Shown here piece after piece: positions 15,429-21,741 of a stretch of 21,741 nucleotides of DNA (within the stretch, counting starts at the first letter, position 1; every line of letters begins with the position of its first letter). The notes below the pieces were generated by a model. The model had not been told where the DNA came from and did no database searches. It was given only the letters and a program-made list of their open reading frames with translations. Location of the stretch: assembly GCA_013813825.1 (NCBI GenBank), contig JACCRA010000079.1, positions 1 through 21,741 on the forward strand, written 5' to 3'. A program made the position numbers and the translations under genes. Source of the stretch: Pyrinomonadaceae bacterium (GTDB lineage: Bacteria; Acidobacteriota; Blastocatellia; Pyrinomonadales; Pyrinomonadaceae).

Positions 15429-17018
15429 TCACTGTGCATTGGCCGCGCTGGCCGCGCCGAGCGGGACCAGTGTGATTTCGGTGCGCCGGTTTTTGGCACG
15501 GCCAGCCGGCGTCGAGTTGGGCGAGACGGGATTATCCGGTCCGAAGCCGCTGGCCTGAATGCGCGCGCCGTCGAGGCCCGCGCCGACGAGCCGGCCGGAG
15601 AGAGCTTCGGCGCGATCTTGCGCCAATTTGCGAAGCTGCAACTCGTCGCCGCGACTGTCCGTGTACGCTTCGATCACGATCTGAAAATCAGGACTGTTGG
15701 CGAGTAAGGCCGCGAGCGGCTCGATCATCGCGGAGGCTGTGGCGGAAACATCAATTGAGCGAGCGCCCGCCCAAAAATTCTCCGGCAACGAGAGCACAAG
15801 GCCGCGGTTCGTCTCGCGCACCGCGCCGTAGCGCGCGAGGTTAGAGCGGAGCGCGGCGGCGGCCTGCTTTTGGGCGGCGGCCTGTTGCTCGGCCCCACGG
15901 CGCGCATCCTCGGCTTGCCGCTCGCCCTCCATCCGCGCCAGTTTGATCCGTGCGGCGTCAGATTCGGCGCGCACTGTTTGCACTTCGTCACGCAGCCGCG
16001 CGATCTCTGAGCGAGACTCGCGCATCTGTTCGTTGGCGGTGGTCAGTTCGCGCCGTGAGATATCGTGCTCGCGCCGCTCGCGTTCGAGCGCGCTTTTCAA
16101 TTGCGCGGTTTCTTCGGAGGCGCTGGCAGCATCGTTCTCAGCGTCGCGAATAGCCGCGTCGCGGCGCGCGATCTCGTCCCGCCGTTGGCGCGAAGACTTG
16201 CGTGATTCCGCTACTTCTTCAGCGCGCACGCCGAGGCTCGTCGCACGCCGTGCCTCGGCGTCAACTTTCTCTTCTGCTTCCTTCAGTCGCCAAGAGTTCT
16301 CAGCCAGTTCAAGCTGAGCGATGGCTTCCTTCAACTCGTTCGACGCGTCGGCGTCGGCTCCGGCATAGCGCGCCAACTTAATTGCCTGCCGCGCGCCAAG
16401 CAGTGAGATCGGCGTTTTGGTGAATTCGGCGTCGGCCACTTCGGGGACGTTCCGTTCGCTCAAATAGTCGCTGGCGTTGCCGATGTATTTCACGCTCACG
16501 GTCTCGACCTGCGCCTCGCCCGGCTCGCGCGGCGGCAAATTTTCCAGCACCACCATGCGGCTTGGACCGCGCACTAGAAAATGCGGCTCGGCCGTCACGA
16601 TCAGCGCAAAATTCTGTAATGGAGTCGTCGCGTCGAGTTTCGAGTTGACGAGAAAACTGCCGCCGCGTTTGATCTCGCCAAGATTATCGGCGCGGCCTTC
16701 GGGCGCAATCGCCCACAACACATAAGTCGTATAGACGCTGCCCAACTCGTAAGCGCGCGGCAAATCCTTAACCGACAATTCGACGCGCGTGCCGCGCCGG
16801 CCGGAGCGCCGGACTTTGGCCTCGCCGGTCAAACGCGGTAAACGCGTCGTCCCGCGAAATTTGACCGTGACAGTTTGATCGAGCGGGTAGGTAACGGCCA
16901 CCGTCTCCCGGTTGATGTCACTCTGCGCGCGCGCGTCGAAAGCGGCGAGCCAGCAGGTGTGTGACAGAATTGCGCTCAGAAAAGTAATTAAGGCTAAGCG
17001 AGAGCGGAGTTGTTTCAT
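15429..17018 (-). CDS. OmpA-family protein with long coiled coil, outer envelope
   Basis: A 529-residue exported protein. Signal peptide (MKQLRSRLALITFLSAILSH onward, cleavage near ARA, residue 32). An N-terminal beta-rich domain (about 35-190; YPLDQTVTVKFRGTTRLPRL, GSVYTTYVLWAIAPEGRADN) recalls domains in other acidobacterial OmpA proteins. A long charged coiled coil (about 215-395) follows, then an OmpA C-terminal peptidoglycan-binding domain (about 410-520). The diaminopimelate-binding pair is present: Asp454 in YTDSRGDE and Arg469 in AQDRAEAL, 15 apart as in E. coli OmpA, and NRRTEI closes the motif. It probably tethers the outer membrane or a surface structure to the wall. The ATG at 17018 is chosen over an upstream in-frame start because it has an AGGAG site and begins the signal peptide. 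Confidence 0.92.
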   Translation of the reverse strand: MKQLRSRLALITFLSAILSHTCWLAAFDARAQSDINRETVAVTYPLDQTVTVKFRGTTRLPRLTGEAKVRRSGRRGTRVELSVKDLPRAYELGSVYTTYVLWAIAPEGRADNLGEIKRGGSFLVNSKLDATTPLQNFALIVTAEPHFLVRGPSRMVVLENLPPREPGEAQVETVSVKYIGNASDYLSERNVPEVADAEFTKTPISLLGARQAIKLARYAGADADASNELKEAIAQLELAENSWRLKEAEEKVDAEARRATSLGVRAEEVAESRKSSRQRRDEIARRDAAIRDAENDAASASEETAQLKSALERERREHDISRRELTTANEQMRESRSEIARLRDEVQTVRAESDAARIKLARMEGERQAEDARRGAEQQAAAQKQAAAALRSNLARYGAVRETNRGLVLSLPENFWAGARSIDVSATASAMIEPLAALLANSPDFQIVIEAYTDSRGDELQLRKLAQDRAEALSGRLVGAGLDGARIQASGFGPDNPVSPNSTPAGRAKNRRTEITLVPLGAASAANAQ

Positions 17019-17027
17019 CGTCGATGA

Positions 17028-17032
17028 CTCCT
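17028..17032 (-). promoter_or_regulatory. Ribosome-binding site that decides the OmpA-gene start
   Basis: AGGAG on the minus strand, nine bases before the ATG at 17018. The longer in-frame reading from 17093 would bury the signal peptide 25 residues inside. Confidence 0.7.
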
Positions 17033-17082
17033 GTTTTGGAATGCTGTTATGGCCGCCACATAAATGGCGACGAGGAAAAGGT

Positions 17083-17097
17083 ATCAATGGCATTGAT
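17083..17097. promoter_or_regulatory. 15-base palindrome upstream of the OmpA gene, possible operator
   Basis: ATCAATGGCATTGAT has two perfect 7-base arms around one central base and lies 65 bases before the OmpA-gene start, in the likely promoter area. It has the size of a dimeric regulator site, but could be chance. Confidence 0.3.
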
Positions 17098-17147
17098 GCA
17101 ATTTAAGCCAGTACCAGTTGCCGGCCTTCTAACTGATCGCTCCCTGC

Positions 17148-17300
17148 TCAACCCTGAGCGGCGCGCCTGATCGCCACCCACTGCACCACGGCGACTGCCA
17201 CCGCACACAGCAGCAGGATGTGCAGGAAGCCGCCCTTGCCGAAGAGCAGACCGATTAACCAGATGACAAACAAAGTCAGCGCGATGACCCACAAACCCAT
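17148..17300 (-). CDS. lmo0937-family small membrane protein (DUF5670-like), 50 aa
   Basis: A short gene, easy to miss. The protein is MGLWVIALTLFVIWLIGLLF, then GKGGFLHILLLCAVAVAVVQ and WVAIRRAAQG. It has two hydrophobic helices separated by a Gly-Lys-Gly-Gly turn and a basic end, as in lmo0937-family membrane proteins, whose usual length is about 45-55 residues. A GGGAG ribosome-binding site lies nine bases before the ATG (17298-17300). The function of the family is unknown; members are often found near stress genes. It sits between the OmpA gene and the OmpR-type regulator, all on the same strand. The much longer overlapping frame in this place is Arg-rich and not protein-like. Confidence 0.8.
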   Translation of the reverse strand: MGLWVIALTLFVIWLIGLLFGKGGFLHILLLCAVAVAVVQWVAIRRAAQG

Positions 17301-17358
17301 CAGTCGAAACTCCCTCACTCCGCCGTCAAGATAATTTCAGTTCACCGGCCGCAGCCGA

Positions 17359-18093
17359 TTAAAGTTGATCGTTCAGTTTATAGCCGACGCCGCGCACTGT
17401 CAGGACGTAGCGGGGATTTTTCGGATCAAGCTCGACCTTCTGGCGCAGCCGGTTGATGTGCGGATCGACGTTGCGCTGGTAGCCTTCGTATTCCGTGCTC
17501 CACACCTGATCGAGCAGATCGTTGCGCGACCACGCGCGGCCGGGTTCGCTCGCCAGTCTTTCGAGAATCTGAAATTCCAGCGGCGTGAGATCAATCAGCT
17601 CTCCGTCGCGCGTCACTTCGTGGCGACGCTTATCAATAACGAGGTTGCCGATGGCGATCCGGTGCGCCGGTGCACCGTCCCCCGCCGGCGGCGCGTGCCC
17701 CGCGCGGCGCAGTAAAGCCTCCACGCGCATCTCCAATTCTCGCGGGTTGAAAGGCTTCGCCAGATAATCGTCAGCACCCGCCTCAAATCCCGCGACCTTA
17801 TCTTCGATTTCGTCGTGGGCGGTGAGAAAGAGCGTGGGCGTGTAAATGCGGCGCTCGCGGACGCGGCGCAGCAGTTCGAGTCCGCTCATGCCCGGCATTG
17901 TCACGTCAAAAATGAAACAATCGAACTCTTCGGCCACGGCGGCCTTCAGTCCTTCCTCGCCGGACTCCTTCTCCACTACCGCGAAGCTCAAGCGGCGAAA
18001 ATACTCGGCCAGCAACGGGCGCATACTCACGTCGTCGTCCACGATTAAGATTTTTCGGCTCACAAGTGATTCCGGAGTTCCACGCCGCCGCAC
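17359..18093 (-). CDS. OmpR/PhoB-family response regulator, orphan
   Basis: A 244-residue regulator. Receiver domain (residues 13-128) with acidic residues in LIVDDD, phospho-acceptor Asp63 in FDCFIFDVTMPGMSG, a Thr-Ala switch (LFLTAHDE) and Lys113 in YLAKPFNPRE. After a Pro/Gly linker comes a winged-helix DNA-binding domain (about 145-240) with IDLTPLEFQILERLASEPGR, SRNDLLDQVW, a recognition helix RNVDPHINRLRQKVE and the wing YVLTVRGVGYKL. It binds promoter DNA when phosphorylated. No kinase gene is adjacent. The start is taken as GTG at 18093 because of a strong GGGGGAG site eight bases upstream; a GTG at 18063 is the alternative. Targets are unknown, but the OmpA and lmo0937-type genes just downstream are candidates. 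Confidence 0.94.
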   Translation of the reverse strand: MRRRGTPESLVSRKILIVDDDVSMRPLLAEYFRRLSFAVVEKESGEEGLKAAVAEEFDCFIFDVTMPGMSGLELLRRVRERRIYTPTLFLTAHDEIEDKVAGFEAGADDYLAKPFNPRELEMRVEALLRRAGHAPPAGDGAPAHRIAIGNLVIDKRRHEVTRDGELIDLTPLEFQILERLASEPGRAWSRNDLLDQVWSTEYEGYQRNVDPHINRLRQKVELDPKNPRYVLTVRGVGYKLNDQL

Positions 18094-18101
18094 GCGACAG
18101 A

Positions 18102-18108
18102 CTCCCCC
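18102..18108 (-). promoter_or_regulatory. Ribosome-binding site supporting the GTG start at 18093
   Basis: GGGGGAG on the minus strand, eight bases before the GTG. The shorter GTG start at 18063 has only a weak GGA. Confidence 0.6.
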
Positions 18109-18382
18109 TTTACTGTGTATGGTTTAAAAACTTTCCAACGTCGCGATTATAAACAATTTTCACGCAAATGCCTTGAGATGGCAGGTGAATTACAGAGCGA
18201 ATGATAGAGAGCCAAACCTGTCGGACGCAACGCGACCTCACCGACCGCTTGCTCCAAGATGCGCGAATGGAGCGCGTCGCGCTTGAAAGCAGTGACGGAT
18301 GCCAGAGAAAACTTTGGAGTCGGAAGGTTGAAGTCTGGCGTCACAAGTTGATGGACTTCCGACTCCAGACTCTTCCGGCTTG
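18109..18382. other. Intergenic region between the TIR gene and the OmpR-type regulator gene
   Basis: It should hold the promoter of the OmpR-type regulator in its left part and the 3' end of the TIR transcript on the right. A minus-strand frame of about 80 codons crosses it but has no ribosome-binding site and no recognisable content. An inverted repeat at 18316-18366 is described separately. Confidence 0.45.
18316..18366 (-). terminator. Inverted repeat after the TIR gene, possible terminator
   Basis: GGAGTCGGAAG (18316-18326) pairs perfectly with 18356-18366 around a 29-base spacer, in which GAAGTC and GACTTC can pair further. On the minus strand the stem is followed by AAAGTTTTC. It begins 17 bases beyond the TIR-gene stop, so it may end the patatin-TIR transcript. 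The loop is long for a classical terminator; a dispersed repeat element is the alternative. Confidence 0.45.
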
Positions 18383-19480
18383 TCACTTGTCACTTTGAGT
18401 TAGCTTGTGGAGTTTGTTGATCTGGTCTTCGAGGTCTTCGCAGATTTTGGTGTAGAGCGCCTTGCGGTCGCCTTTGTCCTTGTAATGCTGCTCGACGTTC
18501 TGCCCTTCCGCCGGCAGGAAATTACGTTTCTTCAGCCAGTCGTGCTTCGGCCACTGGCAGGCGGAGAGCATGACGGGGAAGACGACGACCCCTTCGGACT
18601 CGGCGCGCTCCAGAAACTTCGGCAGCTCATTTTCCGCGACGTATTTTGAGTTGAGGAAGGCTTGGCTGATGAGGAGGACGGCGATGTGCGAGCGCGTGAT
18701 CGCTGTCTGGATGACATCGTCAAACAAGTCGCCGCCGTCAATCGCTCGATCCGTCCAAATATCCGCGCTCTTAATCGTTCCGCGGATAAACTCGATCAAC
18801 TCGCCTTTGTCCAGATAGCTTTTGTCTTCGTGGCTGTAGCTGACGAAGATTTGTACCCGTTGCGGCGGCGGTTCAGGCTTGACGCCGGTTGAGTCGCCGG
18901 GCGATGGAGTTGGCTTCCCGTTGAGCATCCCCGCCAAACCGATCTGCTCGATCACCCTTTCGCGCACCACGGTTTCAAGTTGTTGTCTGAGCTGCTGCTC
19001 TTCCTCCGCCAGTTGCGACGCGCTCTTCCCCTCGCGCTCGATCTGCTGGCGCTCGGTCTGGAGCTGTTTTTCCACGTCGAAGAGATCAATATCGTATTTA
19101 GCGAAAAATTCGACTTCGAGACCTCTCTTCTGCCAGACCTTGATCAAATTACGGTAGCCCGGAAACATGAATTCGACTCCAGAGAAAACGAGCAGGCGTT
19201 CGGCTCTACTGAAAAAGAGTTGTCCGACGTTCTGGACGACGCTGGCGCAACTTTTATCCTGAATGTTAGCGACGTAGACGAACGCGAATCGCTGATCGGC
19301 GGCGCGGGCTTGGTAGTAGCTGAAGACGTTGCCGAGCGCGTCGTCGCCCGCCGCCCGGACGAGCGGCAGACGGAGGTAATCGAGCGGCGCGGCCAAAAGT
19401 TCCCGGATGCCGTTGGGCAACAGCAGTTGCTTCAGCATCTCCTCGTAGGTTGGGCAGGCTGTGATTTGCGTGTCGCTCAT
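18383..19480 (-). CDS. TIR-domain protein with unrecognised N-terminal domain
   Basis: A 365-residue soluble protein. Residues 1-130 form an alpha/beta-looking domain I do not recognise (MLKQLLLPNGIRELLAAPLD, FAFVYVANIQDKSCASVVQN, RAERLLVFSGVEFMFPGYRN, EVEFFAKYDIDLF). Residues 133-185 are a Gln/Glu-rich coiled coil, 186-208 a Pro-rich linker. Residues 209-315 are a TIR domain: QIFVSYSHEDKSYL, then DIWTDRAIDGGDLFDDVIQT, then SHIAVLLISQAFLNSKYV with Glu285 in ENELPKFL at the usual catalytic Glu position, and VVVFPVML. Bacterial TIR domains of this kind often cleave NAD+ or make cyclic-ADP-ribose-type signals, frequently in phage defence. The ATG overlaps the patatin-gene stop (ATGA, 19477-19480), so the two proteins are translationally coupled. 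Confidence 0.9.
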   Translation of the reverse strand: MSDTQITACPTYEEMLKQLLLPNGIRELLAAPLDYLRLPLVRAAGDDALGNVFSYYQARAADQRFAFVYVANIQDKSCASVVQNVGQLFFSRAERLLVFSGVEFMFPGYRNLIKVWQKRGLEVEFFAKYDIDLFDVEKQLQTERQQIEREGKSASQLAEEEQQLRQQLETVVRERVIEQIGLAGMLNGKPTPSPGDSTGVKPEPPPQRVQIFVSYSHEDKSYLDKGELIEFIRGTIKSADIWTDRAIDGGDLFDDVIQTAITRSHIAVLLISQAFLNSKYVAENELPKFLERAESEGVVVFPVMLSACQWPKHDWLKKRNFLPAEGQNVEQHYKDKGDRKALYTKICEDLEDQINKLHKLTQSDK

Positions 19481-21585
19481 GGCAGCCCTCCGATGGCGAC
19501 GGCGGAGGCGGGCACATCACCGCGCGGCATAAAGAGCGCGACTAACTTCTGCTCGGCTCGCTCGCGCAACTCCGGTTCGCCCGCCTTTCGCTCGGAAATC
19601 CACTTCACCTCGTCGGCGTTCAGAGACAACAGCTTCACCGAGCCGTTGTCAATGAAAGCATTGAGGCTTTCGTGCGCCGGTACACCGATGAGGACGAGGA
19701 GAGCTTGGGTGGGCGGCGACGAGACGAGATTTGCCGCCTCATCCGGCGACGCACCGTTGCCACCTTTATCGTCCTCGTCCGCGCCGACGAGCCATGTGGC
19801 CGATTCCAGATTCGAGGCCGTCCGCCAGTCCACTGGATCAGGCGACTCCGCGCCGGTTTTAACGATGACGAGGATACGCTCTTCTCCTTCGCCGCCGTTC
19901 GCCACGGGCCGCCGGGCGTAGAGGTCGAGATCAATTTGCAGCGGATTGATCGCGTAATCGCGCGGAAAACGTGTGACTGCGAAACCGAGTGCTTCAAATA
20001 ATTTGCCGACGGCTTCGACCGTCGCCGCGCGGTCAATCACCTTGATGAGCGGCGCGGCGGCGCGGGCCGATTCGAGCCGGTCGTGGACGGCCTTGACGGC
20101 GTTGCGCGGCGCGGACGGCGTTGACGACAATTCCGTCTGCACGCGCGGAGCGCGCTCACCGATGTCGCCCTTCGCTAGATAGATTTTGTCGAGCAGGTGT
20201 AACTTCACGCGGAACAACACCCACCCGCCCAGCGCCGAGAGCAACACCCCGACGACGATCTGGCTCCAAGCCTTGCTCCAGCCAAACAGCTTGAAGAGTA
20301 AGAGCAACAGGGCGACCGGCACGGCGAAAACGGCCAATACAATCAAGAGCAAGTAACCGAAGAACAAAATGAGGACAGCGGTCACAGCCACGTCTTCCAT
20401 CCCGATCTCGGAGAGAGCCACACTCGCCCCGATGACGACGGTTGCCAACGCCGCGAGAAAGTAGGTGACACGCCGGAGCGGACGCGACACTCGCCAGACT
20501 TTGAGGCCGCGACTTTCGGCCACCTGCAAGAGCATCATCAGCGTCGGATCGCTGACGGTCTTCATCGGCTCTTCGAGCGCGAGGAAGCGCCAGTTGGTGC
20601 GCTCGCCCTTTTGCGACCAGAGCGGTTCGGTGGCGCGGCTCAGTTCGCGCTCGGTCATCAGGTAGCCGCTCGTCATCAGCGCGAAGGCTTCGGTATCAGA
20701 GAAGGCGTCGAGGTCTGTGCGAATCGCGGCGAGCCGCTCCTGCACGTCCTTGCGAATACCATAGCTGGTCAGCGGGCCGCGTCGCTCGACGGGGCGCGAC
20801 TCATCGTAAGCGTCGAACGGGTCTTGGCATCCGATCCAGTTGAGTGGCTCAACGTCGAGGTCTTTTTTGAGGTGGACGAAAAGGAAGCCACGCAACAATC
20901 CCGCGTCGCGGCGACTATCGAGATCGACATACTGCGCCTCGCGCACACGCGCCATCAGCATATCCAACGACCGCATGGCGATCTTCAAACGCCCCGCGCC
21001 GGGACATTTCTCAGTCTCGATCTGGCCGCTCGCGTCGCTAATGAAAAGCGCGGTGCAGCCCTGCTCCAATAGCCCGGCGACGCCCTGATTGTCATGCACG
21101 CCGCCGTCCACCAGCCGCACTTTCATGTCAGGGAAGAGTCCTTCGAGCGTGATCGGATCGAAGAGAATCGGCACGCAGGACGAAGCCGCAACAGCCCGAC
21201 CGAGACGGAAACGGCGATAGCCGGGCGGCGCGTCTTCGTAATACATCCGCCGCAGTTGCGCGTTGCCGTCCACCTCGGTGTTGATGCTCGCCGCCGGCTC
21301 GCCCATCCACGTCGCAGTGAACTGCCAGTTATGGCCGGCGTTGACGGTGGCGGCGTTGAGGATGAGGACGGGAACTTTGGCCCTGCGCCGCCAGTTGTCG
21401 CGGCGCGGCACAAAGAAGTCGGGGTCAAGTTCACCTTTCGGGCGGATAATTAGTCCGTTAAGCCAGCGCGGATCATCGTTCCCGCCATCGGCGATCCGCG
21501 AGAACAATTCGCACTCGTCAACTCGCCGAGGCGCTCGGTGTGTGAGTAGTTTCTTTTGAAGATCGTCTTGAGGCCCGTCGTCCAT
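19477..21585 (-). CDS. Patatin-like phospholipase, main part: catalytic Asp, membrane helices and nuclease-like C-terminal domain
   Basis: The main part of a patatin lipase gene whose 5' part is in another frame (see 21450-21741); genuine coding in this frame starts near 21518, and the first 20 or so residues from 21585 are out of frame. Order: end of the patatin domain (VPVLILNAATVNAGHNWQFT, AVAASSCVPILFDPITLEG, then LVDGGVHDNQG carrying the catalytic Asp of the Ser-Asp dyad); a linker with YGIRKDVQERLAAIRTDLDA; three or four transmembrane helices (roughly VTYFLAALATVVIGASVAL, VAVTAVLILFFGYLLLIVLA, QIVVGVLLSALGGWVLF); and a C-terminal domain with LFEALGFAVTRFP, IDLDLYARR and ILVIVKTG, a pattern like PD-(D/E)XK folds but with the Glu position hydrophobic. 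It should hydrolyse membrane lipids. The stop overlaps the TIR gene. Confidence 0.82.
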   Translation of the reverse strand: MDDGPQDDLQKKLLTHRAPRRVDECELFSRIADGGNDDPRWLNGLIIRPKGELDPDFFVPRRDNWRRRAKVPVLILNAATVNAGHNWQFTATWMGEPAASINTEVDGNAQLRRMYYEDAPPGYRRFRLGRAVAASSCVPILFDPITLEGLFPDMKVRLVDGGVHDNQGVAGLLEQGCTALFISDASGQIETEKCPGAGRLKIAMRSLDMLMARVREAQYVDLDSRRDAGLLRGFLFVHLKKDLDVEPLNWIGCQDPFDAYDESRPVERRGPLTSYGIRKDVQERLAAIRTDLDAFSDTEAFALMTSGYLMTERELSRATEPLWSQKGERTNWRFLALEEPMKTVSDPTLMMLLQVAESRGLKVWRVSRPLRRVTYFLAALATVVIGASVALSEIGMEDVAVTAVLILFFGYLLLIVLAVFAVPVALLLLLFKLFGWSKAWSQIVVGVLLSALGGWVLFRVKLHLLDKIYLAKGDIGERAPRVQTELSSTPSAPRNAVKAVHDRLESARAAAPLIKVIDRAATVEAVGKLFEALGFAVTRFPRDYAINPLQIDLDLYARRPVANGGEGEERILVIVKTGAESPDPVDWRTASNLESATWLVGADEDDKGGNGASPDEAANLVSSPPTQALLVLIGVPAHESLNAFIDNGSVKLLSLNADEVKWISERKAGEPELRERAEQKLVALFMPRGDVPASAVAIGGLP

Positions 21586-21741
21586 TCGGCGAGAACGCGG
21601 ACGCGCAAATTGCGCTGCACGCCGGCTAGAAACTCGCGCTCGATCCGCCGGACCAGCTCGATGTAATCCTCGCGCGTAATCTCAGCGTCCGACCTTTCCT
21701 GTAATAGCTTCCGCACTTCGAGATAATAGTACGCGCCGATG
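21450..21741 (-). CDS. Patatin-like phospholipase, upstream part in a shifted frame (runs off window)
   Basis: This frame enters from the right edge as IGAYYYLEVRKLLQERSDAE, continues with ITREDYIELVRRIEREFLAG and VQRNLRVRVLAEWTTGLKTI, and reaches NYSHTERLGEL at about 21519. These are standard patatin-family segments seen after the GxSxG nucleophile region, which must lie beyond the window. After ERLGEL the frame turns into unlikely sequence (TSANCSRGSP) and stops at 21450. The other frame picks up the expected continuation (ECELFSRIADGG). Restoring one T after GAGTTG (plus position 21518/21519) would give GELYECELFSRI, which fits the family. So this and the 19477-21585 frame are one gene, broken by a real mutation or a sequencing error. 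Confidence 0.8.
   Translation of the reverse strand, partial: IGAYYYLEVRKLLQERSDAEITREDYIELVRRIEREFLAGVQRNLRVRVLAEWTTGLKTIFKRNYSHTERLGELTSANCSRGSPMAGTMIRAGLTD

Noticed and set aside
17097..17110. Sigma-54-like element (TGGC...TTGCA on the minus strand) before the OmpA gene
   Set aside because: The spacing between the GG and GC elements is two bases too short for a -24/-12 promoter, which does not tolerate that change.
17047..17292. 81-codon minus-strand frame overlapping the small membrane protein gene
   Set aside because: Arg-rich, no family resemblance; the shifted 50-codon frame has a ribosome-binding site and a recognisable family pattern.
18147..18386. 79-codon minus-strand frame between the TIR and OmpR-type genes
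   Set aside because: No ribosome-binding site, no recognisable content, and it runs through the inverted repeat at 18316-18366.
18980..19921. Long plus-strand open frame (about 313 codons) opposite the TIR and patatin genes
   Set aside because: Antisense to two genes with clear family motifs; its translation is Arg/Ser-rich without domains. High G+C makes such shadows common here.

Overview
The window looks like chromosomal DNA from an Acidobacteriota bacterium, most likely class Blastocatellia (inference, no marker gene present). The pointers are a VWFA protein of the type typical of acidobacterial genomes, a TPR C-terminus of a style common there, OmpA proteins with long coiled coils, and short intergenic gaps. 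No rRNA, tRNA or CRISPR array was seen. By eye, G+C is nearer 50% in the left part and clearly higher from about 10.2 kb onward.

Layout. (1) 1-2.5 kb: the start of a Gfo/Idh/MocA oxidoreductase running off the left edge; a TPR gene reduced to a frameshifted 3' remnant; an apparently complete IS982-type insertion sequence that cuts it; then a small secreted protein ending at a strong hairpin terminator. (2) 2.6-5.7 kb: an S41 C-terminal-processing-protease homologue in which both catalytic positions (Ser, Lys) are replaced, divergent from ruvX and mltG. (3) 5.7-9.4 kb: five plus-strand genes for secreted or membrane proteins, including an FxLYD-like anchored protein, a coiled-coil protein, a VWFA protein and a lasso-peptide-B2-like (McjB-type) cysteine protease with no precursor or cyclase nearby; a 16-bp-stem terminator closes the group. 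(4) 9.5-10.2 kb: decayed coding DNA. (5) 10.2-18.1 kb, all minus strand: a JmjC/cupin oxygenase; a histidine kinase plus NtrC-type sigma-54 activator operon; an OmpA-family coiled-coil protein; a 50-residue lmo0937-type membrane peptide; and an orphan OmpR-type regulator. This reads as an envelope or signalling block. (6) 18.4-21.7 kb, minus strand: a membrane patatin-like phospholipase (its N-terminal part beyond the window and one frameshift inside it) coupled by a 4-base overlap to a TIR-domain protein.

The strongest candidate for an undescribed system is region 6. A patatin lipase carrying membrane helices and a C-terminal domain resembling a degenerate PD-(D/E)XK fold is translationally coupled to a protein with an unrecognised N-terminal domain, a coiled coil and a TIR domain that keeps its likely catalytic Glu. 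Lipase plus TIR NADase-like effectors suggest an abortive-infection or cell-death module; this is inference. The next most interesting items are the inactive S41 homologue and the stand-alone B2-like protease linked to the VWFA gene.
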